Assembly: GCA_963924555.1 (NCBI GenBank)
Contig: OZ004594.1
Location: 6,231,563-6,295,562, forward strand
Source: Crambe crambe
Taxonomy: Eukaryota > Porifera > Demospongiae > Poecilosclerida > Crambeidae
Direction: 5' to 3'
DNA: 64,000 nt
This document shows positions 38,301 to 49,600 of this stretch, in pieces. Under the pieces are notes generated by a model. The model was not told where the DNA came from, made no database searches, and was given only the letters and a program-made list of their open reading frames with translations. Positions within the stretch are counted from its first letter, which is position 1. Every line of letters starts with the position of its first letter. The translations under genes were made by a program, and so were the position numbers.

Positions 38301-39034
38301 AATGGAGTAAAGTATACCTTCCGAGTGTCATGGATGGAAGTTGACCTACATCAAGATCTTTCATGGCCATTCTTCTAGCTATTTCCTGAGGGGATGTGCA
38401 TGAATGAGTTGAGTGAAAAGTAAGATCCATTGAGTGTCAAGAACACCCCATTTTTTCACAGTGAAGCTAGCTTTAATATAGTAGCTATAGCTAGCTAATA
38501 TTGAAAACCTGATGACATATGTCCTTCCTCCTGAACTCCTTCTTCTTCAGAAATACTCTAGCTCATGAAACTAGTCACAGTTAATGGCTAGCTACCGTAG
38601 CTATTGTTTGAAATAGTTTTGTCTCCATGGCACCCTCATGCATGGATGTACAATGCTTGATGCAGATACTACTGGCCTGCAGTCCTACAGTAGTGCTCGA
38701 CCTCCATTCCTCCATAGCTAACATCACTTGTTCATTTGCTGGAGGATCTACTGCTATAGGCTGCCACATCTCTTTTGAGTCCCTCTCCTTCTCTGTCAAT
38801 GTCATGTCATGTGAACTGATGGAACCTCCAGGACGTCGTAATACTGGAGTGGAATCAGTGATGGAGGGTGTGTCACTACCACCTGACCACCCCAGAAACC
38901 AACCGAATGTGATAGTGACTGTAGCAGAGATATTCTCAAATGGTTCAGTGTCACTCCTTGCTATCCAAGCAACAGTAATTTCACTGAATTCAAAGGCTAC
39001 AACCAGCCATGCATGGACCCTCCTCAACTGTTAG
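35310..39034 (+). CDS. Ig/FN3 receptor-like protein, 3' end decayed
   Basis: Exon 1 (35,310-35,373) encodes a signal peptide, MLHKLLVILMLAKFSNSQ. Exon 2 (35,469-35,756, 288 bp, phase 1-1) is an Ig-like domain with ATFQCIAANGLIIW and TRLTCLVGEF giving the Cys pair and Trp. Exon 3 (36,884-37,183, 300 bp, phase 1-1) looks like FN3, with LMWSPG and YNFTVYSENGFSRS. Exons 4 and 5 (37,553-37,626 and 37,808-38,050) form a second FN3-like unit ending YNVTITAINPAGMS. Exon 5 is one base out of frame near 37,952. The segment at 38,671-39,031 reads NITCSFAGGSTAIGCHISF, a Cys-containing unit I know only from sponge receptors, and its phase does not fit exon 5. A short candidate exon at 39,220-39,259 contains a stop and no membrane exon follows. 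The gene is probably decaying, or the assembly has an error. It resembles the minus-strand receptor facing it. Confidence 0.6.
36000..36145. repeat. Short tandem repeat, GTAGGTACGTAGTACCCCTAGTACTTT-like unit
   Basis: About four degenerate copies of a 30-60 bp unit around CCCTAGTACTTT and TTGTAGGTA in the intron between the Ig and first FN3 exons. No other content recognised in this 1.1 kb intron (35,757-36,883). Confidence 0.65.
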
Positions 39035-39288
39035 TGTAGATACTTAGAGAAGGGGAAAATGGCTATAGCTAATGTGCATCCTCTAGCTATGTAGCTACCT
39101 CTATCAATAAGAGAGGATGTATGTCAAAAATGTAGCTTATAGCTACAGCTACTAGGCAACTATCTCTAGCTATGTATGTGCAAGTACAATACTTGCAATA
39201 TATATGTATCTGCATGCAGCTCCTATGCCTTCCTCTCAAGTACCCTAGCTGCTATAACAGGTCAGCATGATGCCAACAGAACCTTGGC

Positions 39289-39512
39289 TGAAAGTAACTC
39301 AAGTGAGTAGCTGTGTATACCTTTTTCGTGTGTTGGTAGAAAATAGTCTAGTTGGTGGAGCATCTATTGTAGCCCTGGGAACCTCCAATAAAGGATAGTC
39401 AGAGAGAGGATAGCTAAGCCTCTCACAAGAAAATGTAGCTATACCTTTGTATGTATAATAAATGAAAGAGGACAATCTTTCTACACAGCTACTCACTTGA
39501 GTTACTTTCAGC
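39289..39512. mobile_element. Small MITE with TGAAAGTAACTCAAGTGAG ends
   Basis: About 30 bp inverted ends, TGAAAGTAACTCAAGTGAG on the left and its reverse complement on the right, 224 bp in total. No coding capacity and no convincing target duplication. Confidence 0.7.
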
Positions 39513-39731
39513 TCATATAAGTCCACACTTTTCACTAAGTCAGAGTGTGGGCCTTTGAAGAAGGACAAGGAACAACCCTGAAACCTGAACGATGAAGTGA
39601 GGAACTTGGATATCTTCAGCAGACAAGGATTATGCTGGCATAATTTTGAGCATAAATAATAAGTCACTCATTGGGTACTAGCATAAGCTAGCATAAATTG
39701 ACCCATTTAGAGCATTTTCAGCCATATTATG

Positions 39732-40358
39732 CACTGGCGTAGGAACAGGGGGGCCACAGGGGTCAGGGCCCCCCATTATTCTCAGACAGGGGGCAGGGCC
39801 CCCCTATATTCAGCTAATTGCATAGTTGCTATAGCTACCATAGCAGAATGCTCTTTTTCTTCCCTTCATCACATTAAAACTTATCTTAGACAGAGCCGGA
39901 GCCAGCTCATTTGTAGTGGTACGGCCATGGGGGGGGGGGGGGGGGGAAGCCCTCCAGTAAAATTTAATGTTATTGATTCAATTTCAATCTGGTATGATCT
40001 AGGCAATGCCGTGTACTAACTTATAAGTCATTATTATTCAACACACAACAAAACAAAAAAACTCTGAATGGTACGGCCATGGTCGTACCAGCTGTAGCAG
40101 TGCCTCAGGCTGTGATCTAAGAAGCTCTAGGACTGAATGTCTATTGAACAACTTGCTATAGCTATATACGTACATGAAGAATTAACAACGTAACCGAGAT
40201 TAGCAAAATATCTATATTAGTGAACCAACGAAGAATAAATTACTTTGGAGTTCGATTTTTTCTAAAAACTAGTCAATAGTGGCCCCAAGTAAAATAGGCA
40301 TGGTCTTAACTAAAACTTAGGTGGTCCCCCCATTCAAAATCATCTTCCTACGCCACTG
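39732..40358. mobile_element. TIR element with TGGCGTAGGAA ends
   Basis: The left end ACTGGCGTAGGAACAGGGG pairs with the right end ending TTCCTACGCCACTG. TTATGC flanks both sides (about 39,727-39,732 and 40,360-40,365). The interior has GGTACGGCCATGG twice and a G-homopolymer near 39,929. No transposase seen. Confidence 0.65.
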
Positions 40359-40920
40359 TTATGCTGTAACATTAACAACAGTTCCAAATCACTAGCTGAA
40401 TCACCAGAGTCAGCTGTGTGCCATACTACATGTGGCATGTCACATGACTAACAGCTGTATACTGATCACGTGACAGGATATTGTGGTTTCTTTGTGCTGC
40501 CACTGCCCACTTGAGCATAATAGGAGCACTTTGCTAGCATAAATGATGAGCATTGCTGCATAGCATAATGACAAAAAAAAAAAAAAAGAAAAAAAAAAAA
40601 AAAAAAAAAAGCATACTCTGCCAACCCCTACCAGTGAGGTGTTAACCACACCTATGAATGTCCTTCACATAAATTTGTAGCTATCAAAATTAATGTCTAC
40701 CCTTGTTTTCAAGCAATGATTCACTTCTCCTCAATTGCACATATTAAATTATTATCATTAAAGAGCTTGAATTTAATTATACGTACTATGGAAGAATACA
40801 ATTTATATTTTTCTGAATACATAATCTGTCCACATGTATAGTTCTTGTGTGCCTGGCTCTCATGCTTGAGAGCCTGTAAGTATTTGGATTCTGTGGGTTA
40901 TTTTATTAATTCAGTGAGGA

Positions 40921-41136
40921 ATACAAATAGATTTGAAGACGTGGATTTAGAAAGTCATATATGGTATCAGTTAATATTCTTAGATATGGTGTCAATCAGT
41001 TTGGAGTGTGATACTCCATTACCTGCAAGTGAATCTGTTACTATCCAACTGGAACCAACACTTTACAGTGAAGTTGCTCTCAAATGGTAGAACTATCAGC
41101 TTCCGAATTAGCTACAGGATTTCTCATGAATGAAGG
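40921..41136 (+). pseudogene. Stray exon related to the minus-strand receptor
   Basis: It reads VRNTNRFEDVDLES, MVSISLECDTPLPASESV and TIQLEPT, then in another frame HFTVKLLSNGRTISFRI. This parallels the receptor exon at 51,195-50,923 (MVSISLSCDAPVP, VNITLEPT, NFTVKLLLNDRTIGFPI). One frame shift near 41,065 separates the parts. It is probably the matching exon of the plus-strand gene at 35 kb, left over after decay. Confidence 0.65.
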
Positions 41137-43658
41137 TATGTATGTATTTCATGTTCCTAATTAGCGTGTGAACTAACATAAATTAGTTCTAGTGAGCAAG
41201 TGAGCTGACTGTGAGTGAAATGTTATAATTATGAGCACCTTCTAAAGTAGGGTGGATGTAAATGAAATATGAGGCTGCAGCAGCCCTTTTTATTTAGAAG
41301 AAATTTTTTGCGCTCACTTGTTTTCTTGTACTACAAGTCAACATCTATGGAGTAGCCTATAAGCTAGCTACTCATCTTTCTCTGAGGTGATGCACTTTTA
41401 GCTAGAACTTACAGCTCCATGGTAGTTCTAAGGTAGCTAATGTAAATGTGGTACTAAATACTCCATTTTAAAATTTTTGTGCAAAATAATTATTATACCT
41501 TTTCCCAAGTAGCTACTATCACAATCAAAATAACACTCCATATGGTACATGTCATACAAATTGTACCCCCCAGTGTTACAATGGTGCAATGGGCAAACTT
41601 GATTAATTTCTATAAGTGCTTGCTGTTAAAGTTGCTAACTATATATTCACATGCAGAACAATAGTACTGATGCTTGCAGATGGAGCTAGTGAAGAGCTAC
41701 AGGTTTTATTTCTTACAATAGGAATGCTGATTCAATTCTGCTTAACTACCTTAGCAGAGGACTGAAAGACTCAATAAGGCTTTTCTGGGCTAAGTGCTTT
41801 GTGGTAAGCATTACAATTTTATGTCTAAGCTGCTTGCCACTTACACAACAGCATTGCAGCAAAATCTTCCAAGGAGTTGAAACACAAACAAATTGGAGCC
41901 TATCAGCTCTAAAAAGCTGTAGGAGTACTGCTTATTCGCTCAAAATTAATGTTGCACAGCACCCTAGTAGCTACACTATAAAGTCCAGGCCATGCAGTCA
42001 CTATACAATAAATTACACTGTGTACTTATATCACATTAATTCAGAGACTGAGCGCATCAAGCAAGCAGACTATTGAATGAGAGAAAGCATCAGATTATGA
42101 CAGATACTCTTTTAGAAGGTATCAGAGAGAGAGTAGCTATATAGTATCTTTCCATACACATTATGAAGCTGGAAGATACAGCTAGAATTCTTTGTCCAGA
42201 CACAATAGAGGACCTTAAAAGTTTCTCTTTGGAGGGAATCAGTGCTGAGTTCTCTGCTAAAGCTCCAGATGTGGTTGAATTGAAACTGCAGCAGACGTGA
42301 ACATTCACATGTTGCCACACTGAGATCCATCAGCTTTTTTTTTTCAAATGCTGTTGGCTAAGTGAAGGTCCTTGGACTAGCTAATTTTTTCTTCTCCATT
42401 GCTTGGTCTACAAATCCTATATAATACATACTAAATATCATACACAGGTGGGTGTGTTATAAGGCAAGGGCGTATTGAGGTTAAGGTAAAGGTGTACAGG
42501 GTGCATAGCAAGTCTCTTCTTATAACATTGTTGAAGCTCAACTCATAGCAATGTCATCATCATCAATAGACTATGTGATTGACCCAATGGTAGTGTGAGG
42601 TGAGTGCTGCTCAGTTGTGGATCTCCTCCTCCTATGGTACACTGCACTGGCACTGAATGATCAGGACTTCCTGGATTCAATGTATTAGGAACCTCTTGCA
42701 TGCTCAACATGCCAGCTTCAGGTAAGGGTTGCATACACAAAGGTGCGAATTGTGTCTATTAACCATTGATGTTTTGAAGAATGCTACCTAGTAGCTATAG
42801 CTTCCCTTTGCTTCACGGCTTCAGTTGCCAAGTATCCAATCCTGCACATGCAGCAGCCCCGACTCTGTTTAGAATGTCTACAAGCTCAGCATTACCACCA
42901 TGACAACAAAATTGCGCTAGACAAGAGAACACGTCTAGTGGTGGCAACTTCTACATCAATTTTGCTCTGACAGGCTGACTCAGTTCAAGTGCTGTTTCCT
43001 GAGACTCTGACCTCATGGATTATGTGTTACTAACGAAGAGGAAATTTTGTTACTGTTGTTTTTTAAATTTGTCCTCGATCTCTAAACTTCTTTATTTTCC
43101 CCTATTGCATGCAGTGTACTACAGCTATTATTATATGGAGGGAAGAATCTGGTGACGGATCTAGTGAATCATGGTACAACCAGTCCTTTGCTATCTAACT
43201 AGCTACTTCCACCTACAACTAAACCAGTCCACCAACCAGCTAGGAATGAATGGTGCAACCCCCTTAACCTCAGGTATGGTAAAGTGGTTAACCATTATCT
43301 AAGGAAAACAGTTGGAGATACATCAGACTCTAGATCAGGTAAAAATTAACACTGTAGGGACATTCTAAAACAGGAATGTCTTTCTTTTCAAAAAGCAAAA
43401 AAAAAAAAAAAAAAAAAAAAAGAGTATTACACTGCATGCAAAAGTGTTATTATTTTCATAAACAAAAGATAAATATTCATATAGAGAATAACAGCTAATG
43501 GAACAGTTACAGTTATAATAGTTAACTTATGAAATTAGTAAATATCATGTAACTATGCAAACATACACAAAGTTGGAATTTTTTTTTCAAGCGAAGTAAA
43601 ATACGTTTCTTTTTTAAAAACTGTTATTATCCACACACCTAAAGATATAACAGCCTCT
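41137..43658. other. Mostly gene-free stretch between facing genes
   Basis: A solo foldback end lies at 41,285-41,325. At 42,110-42,290 (plus) two frames read LEGIRERVA and KLEDTARILCPDTIEDLKSF, then SLEGISAEFSAKAPDVVEL. This looks like a conserved protein fragment that I cannot place, perhaps from a repeat-borne gene. A poly-A run is at 43,398-43,422. Nothing else supported. Confidence 0.4.
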
Positions 43659-46600
43659 TTACACATTGGCCACATTGACAGTGGAGTAGGTGACGCTGCC
43701 AGTGTCCTGCTGGAAGGTGTTTCCCCTCTGAGGGGCTGGGGCTGGATGTCGCACAGGCTGCCCTCCAGCCTGAATGTCAGCATACACCAGCTACAGGAGT
43801 AAAACAAGAATTAAACTCATCCCAAAAGCTTGAATAATACCTTAAGTATTACCTATAACTATATGAAGTATTGAAGTAAAATTGTGTGTAAACACATATT
43901 ATTGGGGGGGGGGGGGGTAATGTGATTGATACTTGTCCCTATCATTCCATTTAAAGGTGCTACGTATACACTTTTTTGTGTGTCTCTGTCAGTGATATGA
44001 CTCAGCTTAGATGCTGTACCTACGTAGCTTTCAAATGAATGGACATGGGACCTGGTTGATAATTTGGAAATACTATTTTGGACTACATACACCTCAAGGA
44101 TGGCTGTCCCTTGACATTTCCATGGGAGTACAGTGAAACCTATAATTAAGAGACCACCCTATTCAGAATCCACCTCTCTTTAATTTGCAAGAGTTTGCTA
44201 ATGTTTGCTTAAGCAAACTTTGTTGGTTATGTCCCAATTGCTTGTATCATTGATTTTGACCTCGAACCATCTCCATTAAAGGGTATATGAAGTCAAAAAA
44301 AATTTTCCCTCAAAATACCACCAAGAACCTTCTAAGGTGATGCATAATCTTGCCTCAAAATAGTTTGAGTCGAAACTCAATACAACCTCATTTACAGCAC
44401 CTGTAGTAAATGTATTATTTTATTCATTTCCTGTTGTGGGCGGGGCTTCGCGGTGACGTAGATGTAGGGATTCATTGACCACATGGTTATTGGCTGGCTC
44501 AAGTCATGGGAAGAAATTGCATTGTTTATGGATGCTCTAATACTCAAGAGAAGGGTGTCACACTCTTCAAGTTTCCTACAGATACTAAACTAAGGAAGGA
44601 ATGGACCAAACAAGTGCAGAGGACAAGAGACAAGTGGAAGGGTCCAAGCAAGTACTCAGCAGTTTGTTGTGAACATTTCACAGAGGATTGTTTTGAATCG
44701 ATTTCGGTCACTTCTAATAAGTTAGGAATAATAATGAAGCAAATGTCGAAGCCCACTGCTGTGCCTACTATTTTTCCAAGAGCAGTAACCCCCAAAAGAC
44801 TCCGTACTTCATCTGCTTTCAAGAAAAGAGAGCGAGCCAGGGTAACTAGCTAATAGCAGAATTTTGTGTAGCTAGAATTTTAACTTGCATAATTTGGTAG
44901 ATATTAGCAGAGATTGTCTCAGAGGCCTCAAGTTCTCATACGGATGCAGTATCCGATGAACAATCACAAGAGGCTGATAATGTTGATGTAAGCATCAGGT
45001 GTTACATGGTGCATGCATCAAATAGCTATTTTCTGCAGGAAGAGTTACCATTTTATAAATCCATGGCAGTTCAAGTAAATACAAGGCTTTAACGCAAGAA
45101 TGCCAAGATTCAAATGAGAGTGAACTCAAAGGATAAAGGTATACATATTATAGAAGGTTATAGCTATCACTGTCCCTTTCTACAGGAACACAGCAGGGTA
45201 TCCCCTGACAAAGAAAAGAAGTACATTGTTTTTGAGTCATGTTTGTTCTCTTTATTTTCCACCTGCCCTGTTTGTGATCAACTAACAGATGTTAAAATCC
45301 ACACAGTTGGTACATTTCTAAGTGTAAGTCAGTCATGCAAACATTGTGAATATCAGCACAACTGGGAAAGTCAACCATTCATTAAAAATGTTCCTGCTGG
45401 TAACCTTCTACTCTCTGCCTCTATTCTGTTTACTGGATCTCGGCCTACGAAGACTCTGGGAGTTTTTGATTTCCTTACATGTGCTTCTATTACACCACGC
45501 ACTTTCTACGAGCATCAAAAGCAATACTTACAGCCAACTATATTGAACGTTTGGAGTCGGCAGCAAAAGAATGTGATAGAAGTACTTCAAGCATTGGATA
45601 AGCCTCTCTCACTTGGTGGTGATGGGCGAAGTGATAGTCCTGGTCATTCCGCGAAGTATGGTGCTTACACACTAATGGAACTGGAGCATAATTTCATTTT
45701 GGATGTGGAGTTAGTTCAGGTATACAGGTGTAATGCAATAGAAGTTCTACCCTCAGGCAGCAATTCCATGTAGCTATTGCATTCATAATAGGTATAATAA
45801 TTATTTTCAGAGCAATGAAGTGGGATCCAGCTATCATATGGAAAAAGAAAGGTTAGTCCGAGGACTACACTTCATGGAGGCTAACAACCTGTCCATTGAG
45901 CTCCTGGTGACTGACAGACACAAGCAGATCAACTCTTGGTTGAAAACTAATGTACCCGATATCAAGCACAAATATGATGTCTGGCATGTGGCAAAATGTA
46001 AGGCTATGTTATTAGTTTCATGCATTTCTGTCACTTTCAATCCACAACATGTATGCAGCATTCAAGAAAAAGGTTAATAAATTGTCTAAGGAGAAAGGAT
46101 GTGAAATTGTTGGTGAATGGCAACGTAGCATGATCAATCACTTGTACTGGTGTGCACATTCAACGAAAGATGGAAATACTGAAGTTATTTTGGAAAAATG
46201 GTTATCAATAATCAACCACATCCACAATAAACACAGAGGGCATGGGAAACTTTACAAACGGTGTGCACATGGACGTCTGCCAAATCGAAAGTGGCTAAAG
46301 TATCGTAAGTGTCAATATGGACTAGTATTTTAATATTAGACACTAAATCAAGTCAGAAATTGTGTGATATCATCAGGAACAAAACACTGTGCAAAGATAT
46401 CCAAAACTTATCAACATCGTACCAAACGTCTCAATTGGAGGCCTTCCACAGTGTTGTAATTCAGCAGCCCCCAAAATTACAGCATTCTACTATGTGGGCA
46501 TGAAATCAAGGTACTGTATGTATCATGAACAGTTTATAATATACAAAAGGTGTATTCATATTGACATTCTTAGGTTATTATTGACTGCCTTGCACTATAA

Positions 46601-49600
46601 TTACAACAGCAAAAAGCAACAAGCTAAAACCAAGAAAGGCGAGGAACAGTATGCAATTCTCTATCCTAAATACAAGAAAGGAGGGTTTGTTGTGAGGAAA
46701 GTTATGAATCAGAGTGAATATGGTTAGTAATCTAAAATTCCTTAATTCATGCATATAATAATATTATGCTACACTTGTATTCCATTTTATAGGTTATGTT
46801 GAAGAATTAATGTCTGAATTGCTAGTAGTGGATGCAAGTGGTACAGCTAATACCTCAGAATTGGCTACCCCAGGCTTCCTGTGCAGTGAGTTTGAAAAAC
46901 CAGACAAGAAGGAGGCCATAAAGGAAAAACAGACTAGATTTATGCAATAGCTAAATAATATCACAAATCAGGAAACTTGAATCCAGTATATTCACCGCTT
47001 GTAGATGGAAACACACTTCTGATTTTGGTTACTACGCAGGAAGGCAACACAACACGAATATCTCTTCCCAGCCATTGCCAGCACCATTGAGTCAGCTGCC
47101 GATAAGCAACATGTCTATTTTTCCTGAAAAATATAGTAATTCTACAACCTTTTGAGATTATAGATAACGTACTCATTTGCAGCTCCCTCAATAGCATGTT
47201 CACCATAGTGTTGTCTATAGCTGTAGTAGGCAGCTTCAAGAACCCATTGGTTCAAGCATGCACTTTGAAATCCTGGGTGAAGAGTTATACACCCAACCTC
47301 TTCAATTGTTATTTTATTCACCATCTGCGGAATTTCTTTACAACACACACACTCTATTCCACTGGGCATTATAATACAGTTATTACATGTACACCTATAT
47401 ATATATATAATATAGTATATGAACAAGTAGTTCTATAAACAAATTTTATAGGTTTACCAATTCAGATTGAGGAGTCTTGGGGAAATATCTTCACTAGAAT
47501 CACTAGAGGTGCTTTCTCCATGGTCACTGCTGCTAATCAAAGGCTCATATGAGAATGGATGTATCCCTTCAGGAACACCTTCATCTTTAGATCCAAAGGA
47601 GGAGGACTCATAAGAAAGTACTAGAGAATTGGCTGAGCTAGAGCTTTCTGAACTACTATCAGAGCTATCTGTTGCCATAGCCATGTGGTCAATGGATCCC
47701 TACATCTACGTCACCACGAAGCCCCGCCCACAACAGGAAGTGAATTAAATAATGCATAAAGAAGGGTGCTGTAAATGAGGTTGTATTGAGTTTTGACTCA
47801 AACTATTTTGAGGCAAGATTATGCATCACCTTAGAAGGTTCTTGGTGGTATTTTGAGGAAAAATTTTTTTGGACTTCATATACCCTTTAAGAGACCACCT
47901 TTTGGTGGCCCAGAGGTGGTCACTATAGATGGGTTTGTATATGTAGATACCTACATACCCCTTGGTCTTGGTTTTGCTTCTTCTTTGATTTGTCAGGCAT
48001 GGCATATAGTTGAGCTACCTCATCCTCACTCTTGTCATTGGCTTTCTTCCCTCCCTTTTTTGGTTTGTCCACAACAGTGTACACATCCCCACCAGTACCT
48101 CCCACTGCCTCACGCTTGATAGTATCAGGAGCCTGAAAATGAGGTAAGTATATATTACTTACAGTAATTAGTCAAACTTGATGACTCTAATTAGTGAGCC
48201 CGTATTTCCACGATCAGGTGCCACCATTAAATAGTAGCCTCCCTGATACCAGGATTTGGGCATTATATAAGTCGATTAGTTGCCACACTCCAATTAGAAC
48301 ACACTGGCTATGCCCATATAAATCAGTGCACGTGTAAAGCTCAATCTGTAGCTGCAGTTCATAAAATATGTGTCGTTCCGTCTGAAGAACTGGTCATATG
48401 ATACTGCATTCAAGCTCAAAGTGGTAGGCTACGCCGAGACTACCACCAATAGAGAAAGTGTGGATGATAGTGGAGACCAAAGAAGAGTGATTTGGTGAAG
48501 CTATCACACAAGAAGAGAAGGTTGAAAGGAGGAGGATGAAAAGCAGTGCATCCAGAAATGGAAGAAGAGCTAGTAGCTAGCCCGGATAGAAAAAGAATGT
48601 GAAAGAAATTAACACTACACTCTAGTATCTGTATGACAAAAATAATAGTAGCTGTGGCATTTAATTGTGGAATACAGTACATACATACGTATGGCATGTA
48701 GCAGTTTGGTGATGAAGGGCTTCAACTACTCAAGTGTCAAACAGTCAGTAAGGATTGTTAAAGTTACACAACTTTGTGAATTCGAGCATTAAAAGTTCTA
48801 TTTTTAATACTTCAGGGCAAACTTTACACCTACAGCCATTAACACCACCATCAATTACACATGGAAGAGGAGAGAGACTAAACTCCCTTTATGCAATATT
48901 AATAAGCAAAAGGAATGAAGTCTTTATCTTTCCTTGGATAAAGGCATATATGGTTGGTAACCTAGAGAGAGTCCGTTCTAACCTGATAAGTAGGCAGATG
49001 ATCTTCAGGTCTATCAGTTTTTGTGTCCCTAGAGCTAGAGACCTCAGTGTAGAAGTCACCTTCAGGAGGGGCATTGTTGGAGGCAGGGGCATCTGAAGGA
49101 TGGCTACCTCTCCTGTAAATTTGATGCAAGACGAAAAACAAAAAACAAAAACAAAATAAAAAAACAACAACAACCAATGAACCAATGTATACTCATTTTA
49201 GGCACAATGTATGAAGTAAATGTGCAGTAAACATCTCATAGTTGGAGTATACATACATAATCTCAGAAACTCATTCTCTACACTGGGGATACATTATTTG
49301 CTTATACTCACTTCAATTCAACCATATCAGTATCTTCGCTTTTCTTATCTGAAAGAGGGTATGGGGCGGTAAAGTTCAAAGGTTACATACATGATTGTAT
49401 AGAAAAATACTTCCTTCTTCAAAGAACACTTGAGTAAGATGTGGATAAGCACGGTGTTCCTGCATTTTACCCCTCCCCTTGGGATTACATACCTATCTAA
49501 GCTAGGGTCTTATGAATAAGGTTTTCTAATATGACATTAAGGGTCTACTTGAGAGAGAAATCTCCCACCTCCCACACATATGGATGTTGCTTACCTTTAC

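Larger units (their letters stand above)
44280..47886. mobile_element. Kolobok DNA transposon, two convergent genes
   Basis: A 3,607 bp element in the last intron of the minus-strand receptor. TTAA flanks both sides (44,276-44,279 and 47,887-47,890), as Kolobok elements do. Terminal inverted repeats of about 200 bp begin AGGGTATATGAAGTC; they differ at a small number of bases, so the insertion is fairly young. Inside are a plus-strand THAP-type transposase (44,506-46,950) and a minus-strand second gene (47,684-46,961) whose stop lies 10 bp from the transposase stop. The second gene is unusual for a transposon and is described separately. The transposase has one stop and one shift, so this copy probably needs help to move. 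Confidence 0.85.

Noticed and set aside
38581-39027. Long minus-strand frame of 148 codons
   Set aside because: Antisense of the sponge receptor unit with clear Cys pattern on the plus strand.
45834-46061. Minus-strand frame inside the Kolobok transposase
   Set aside because: Shadow of the transposase exon on the plus strand.
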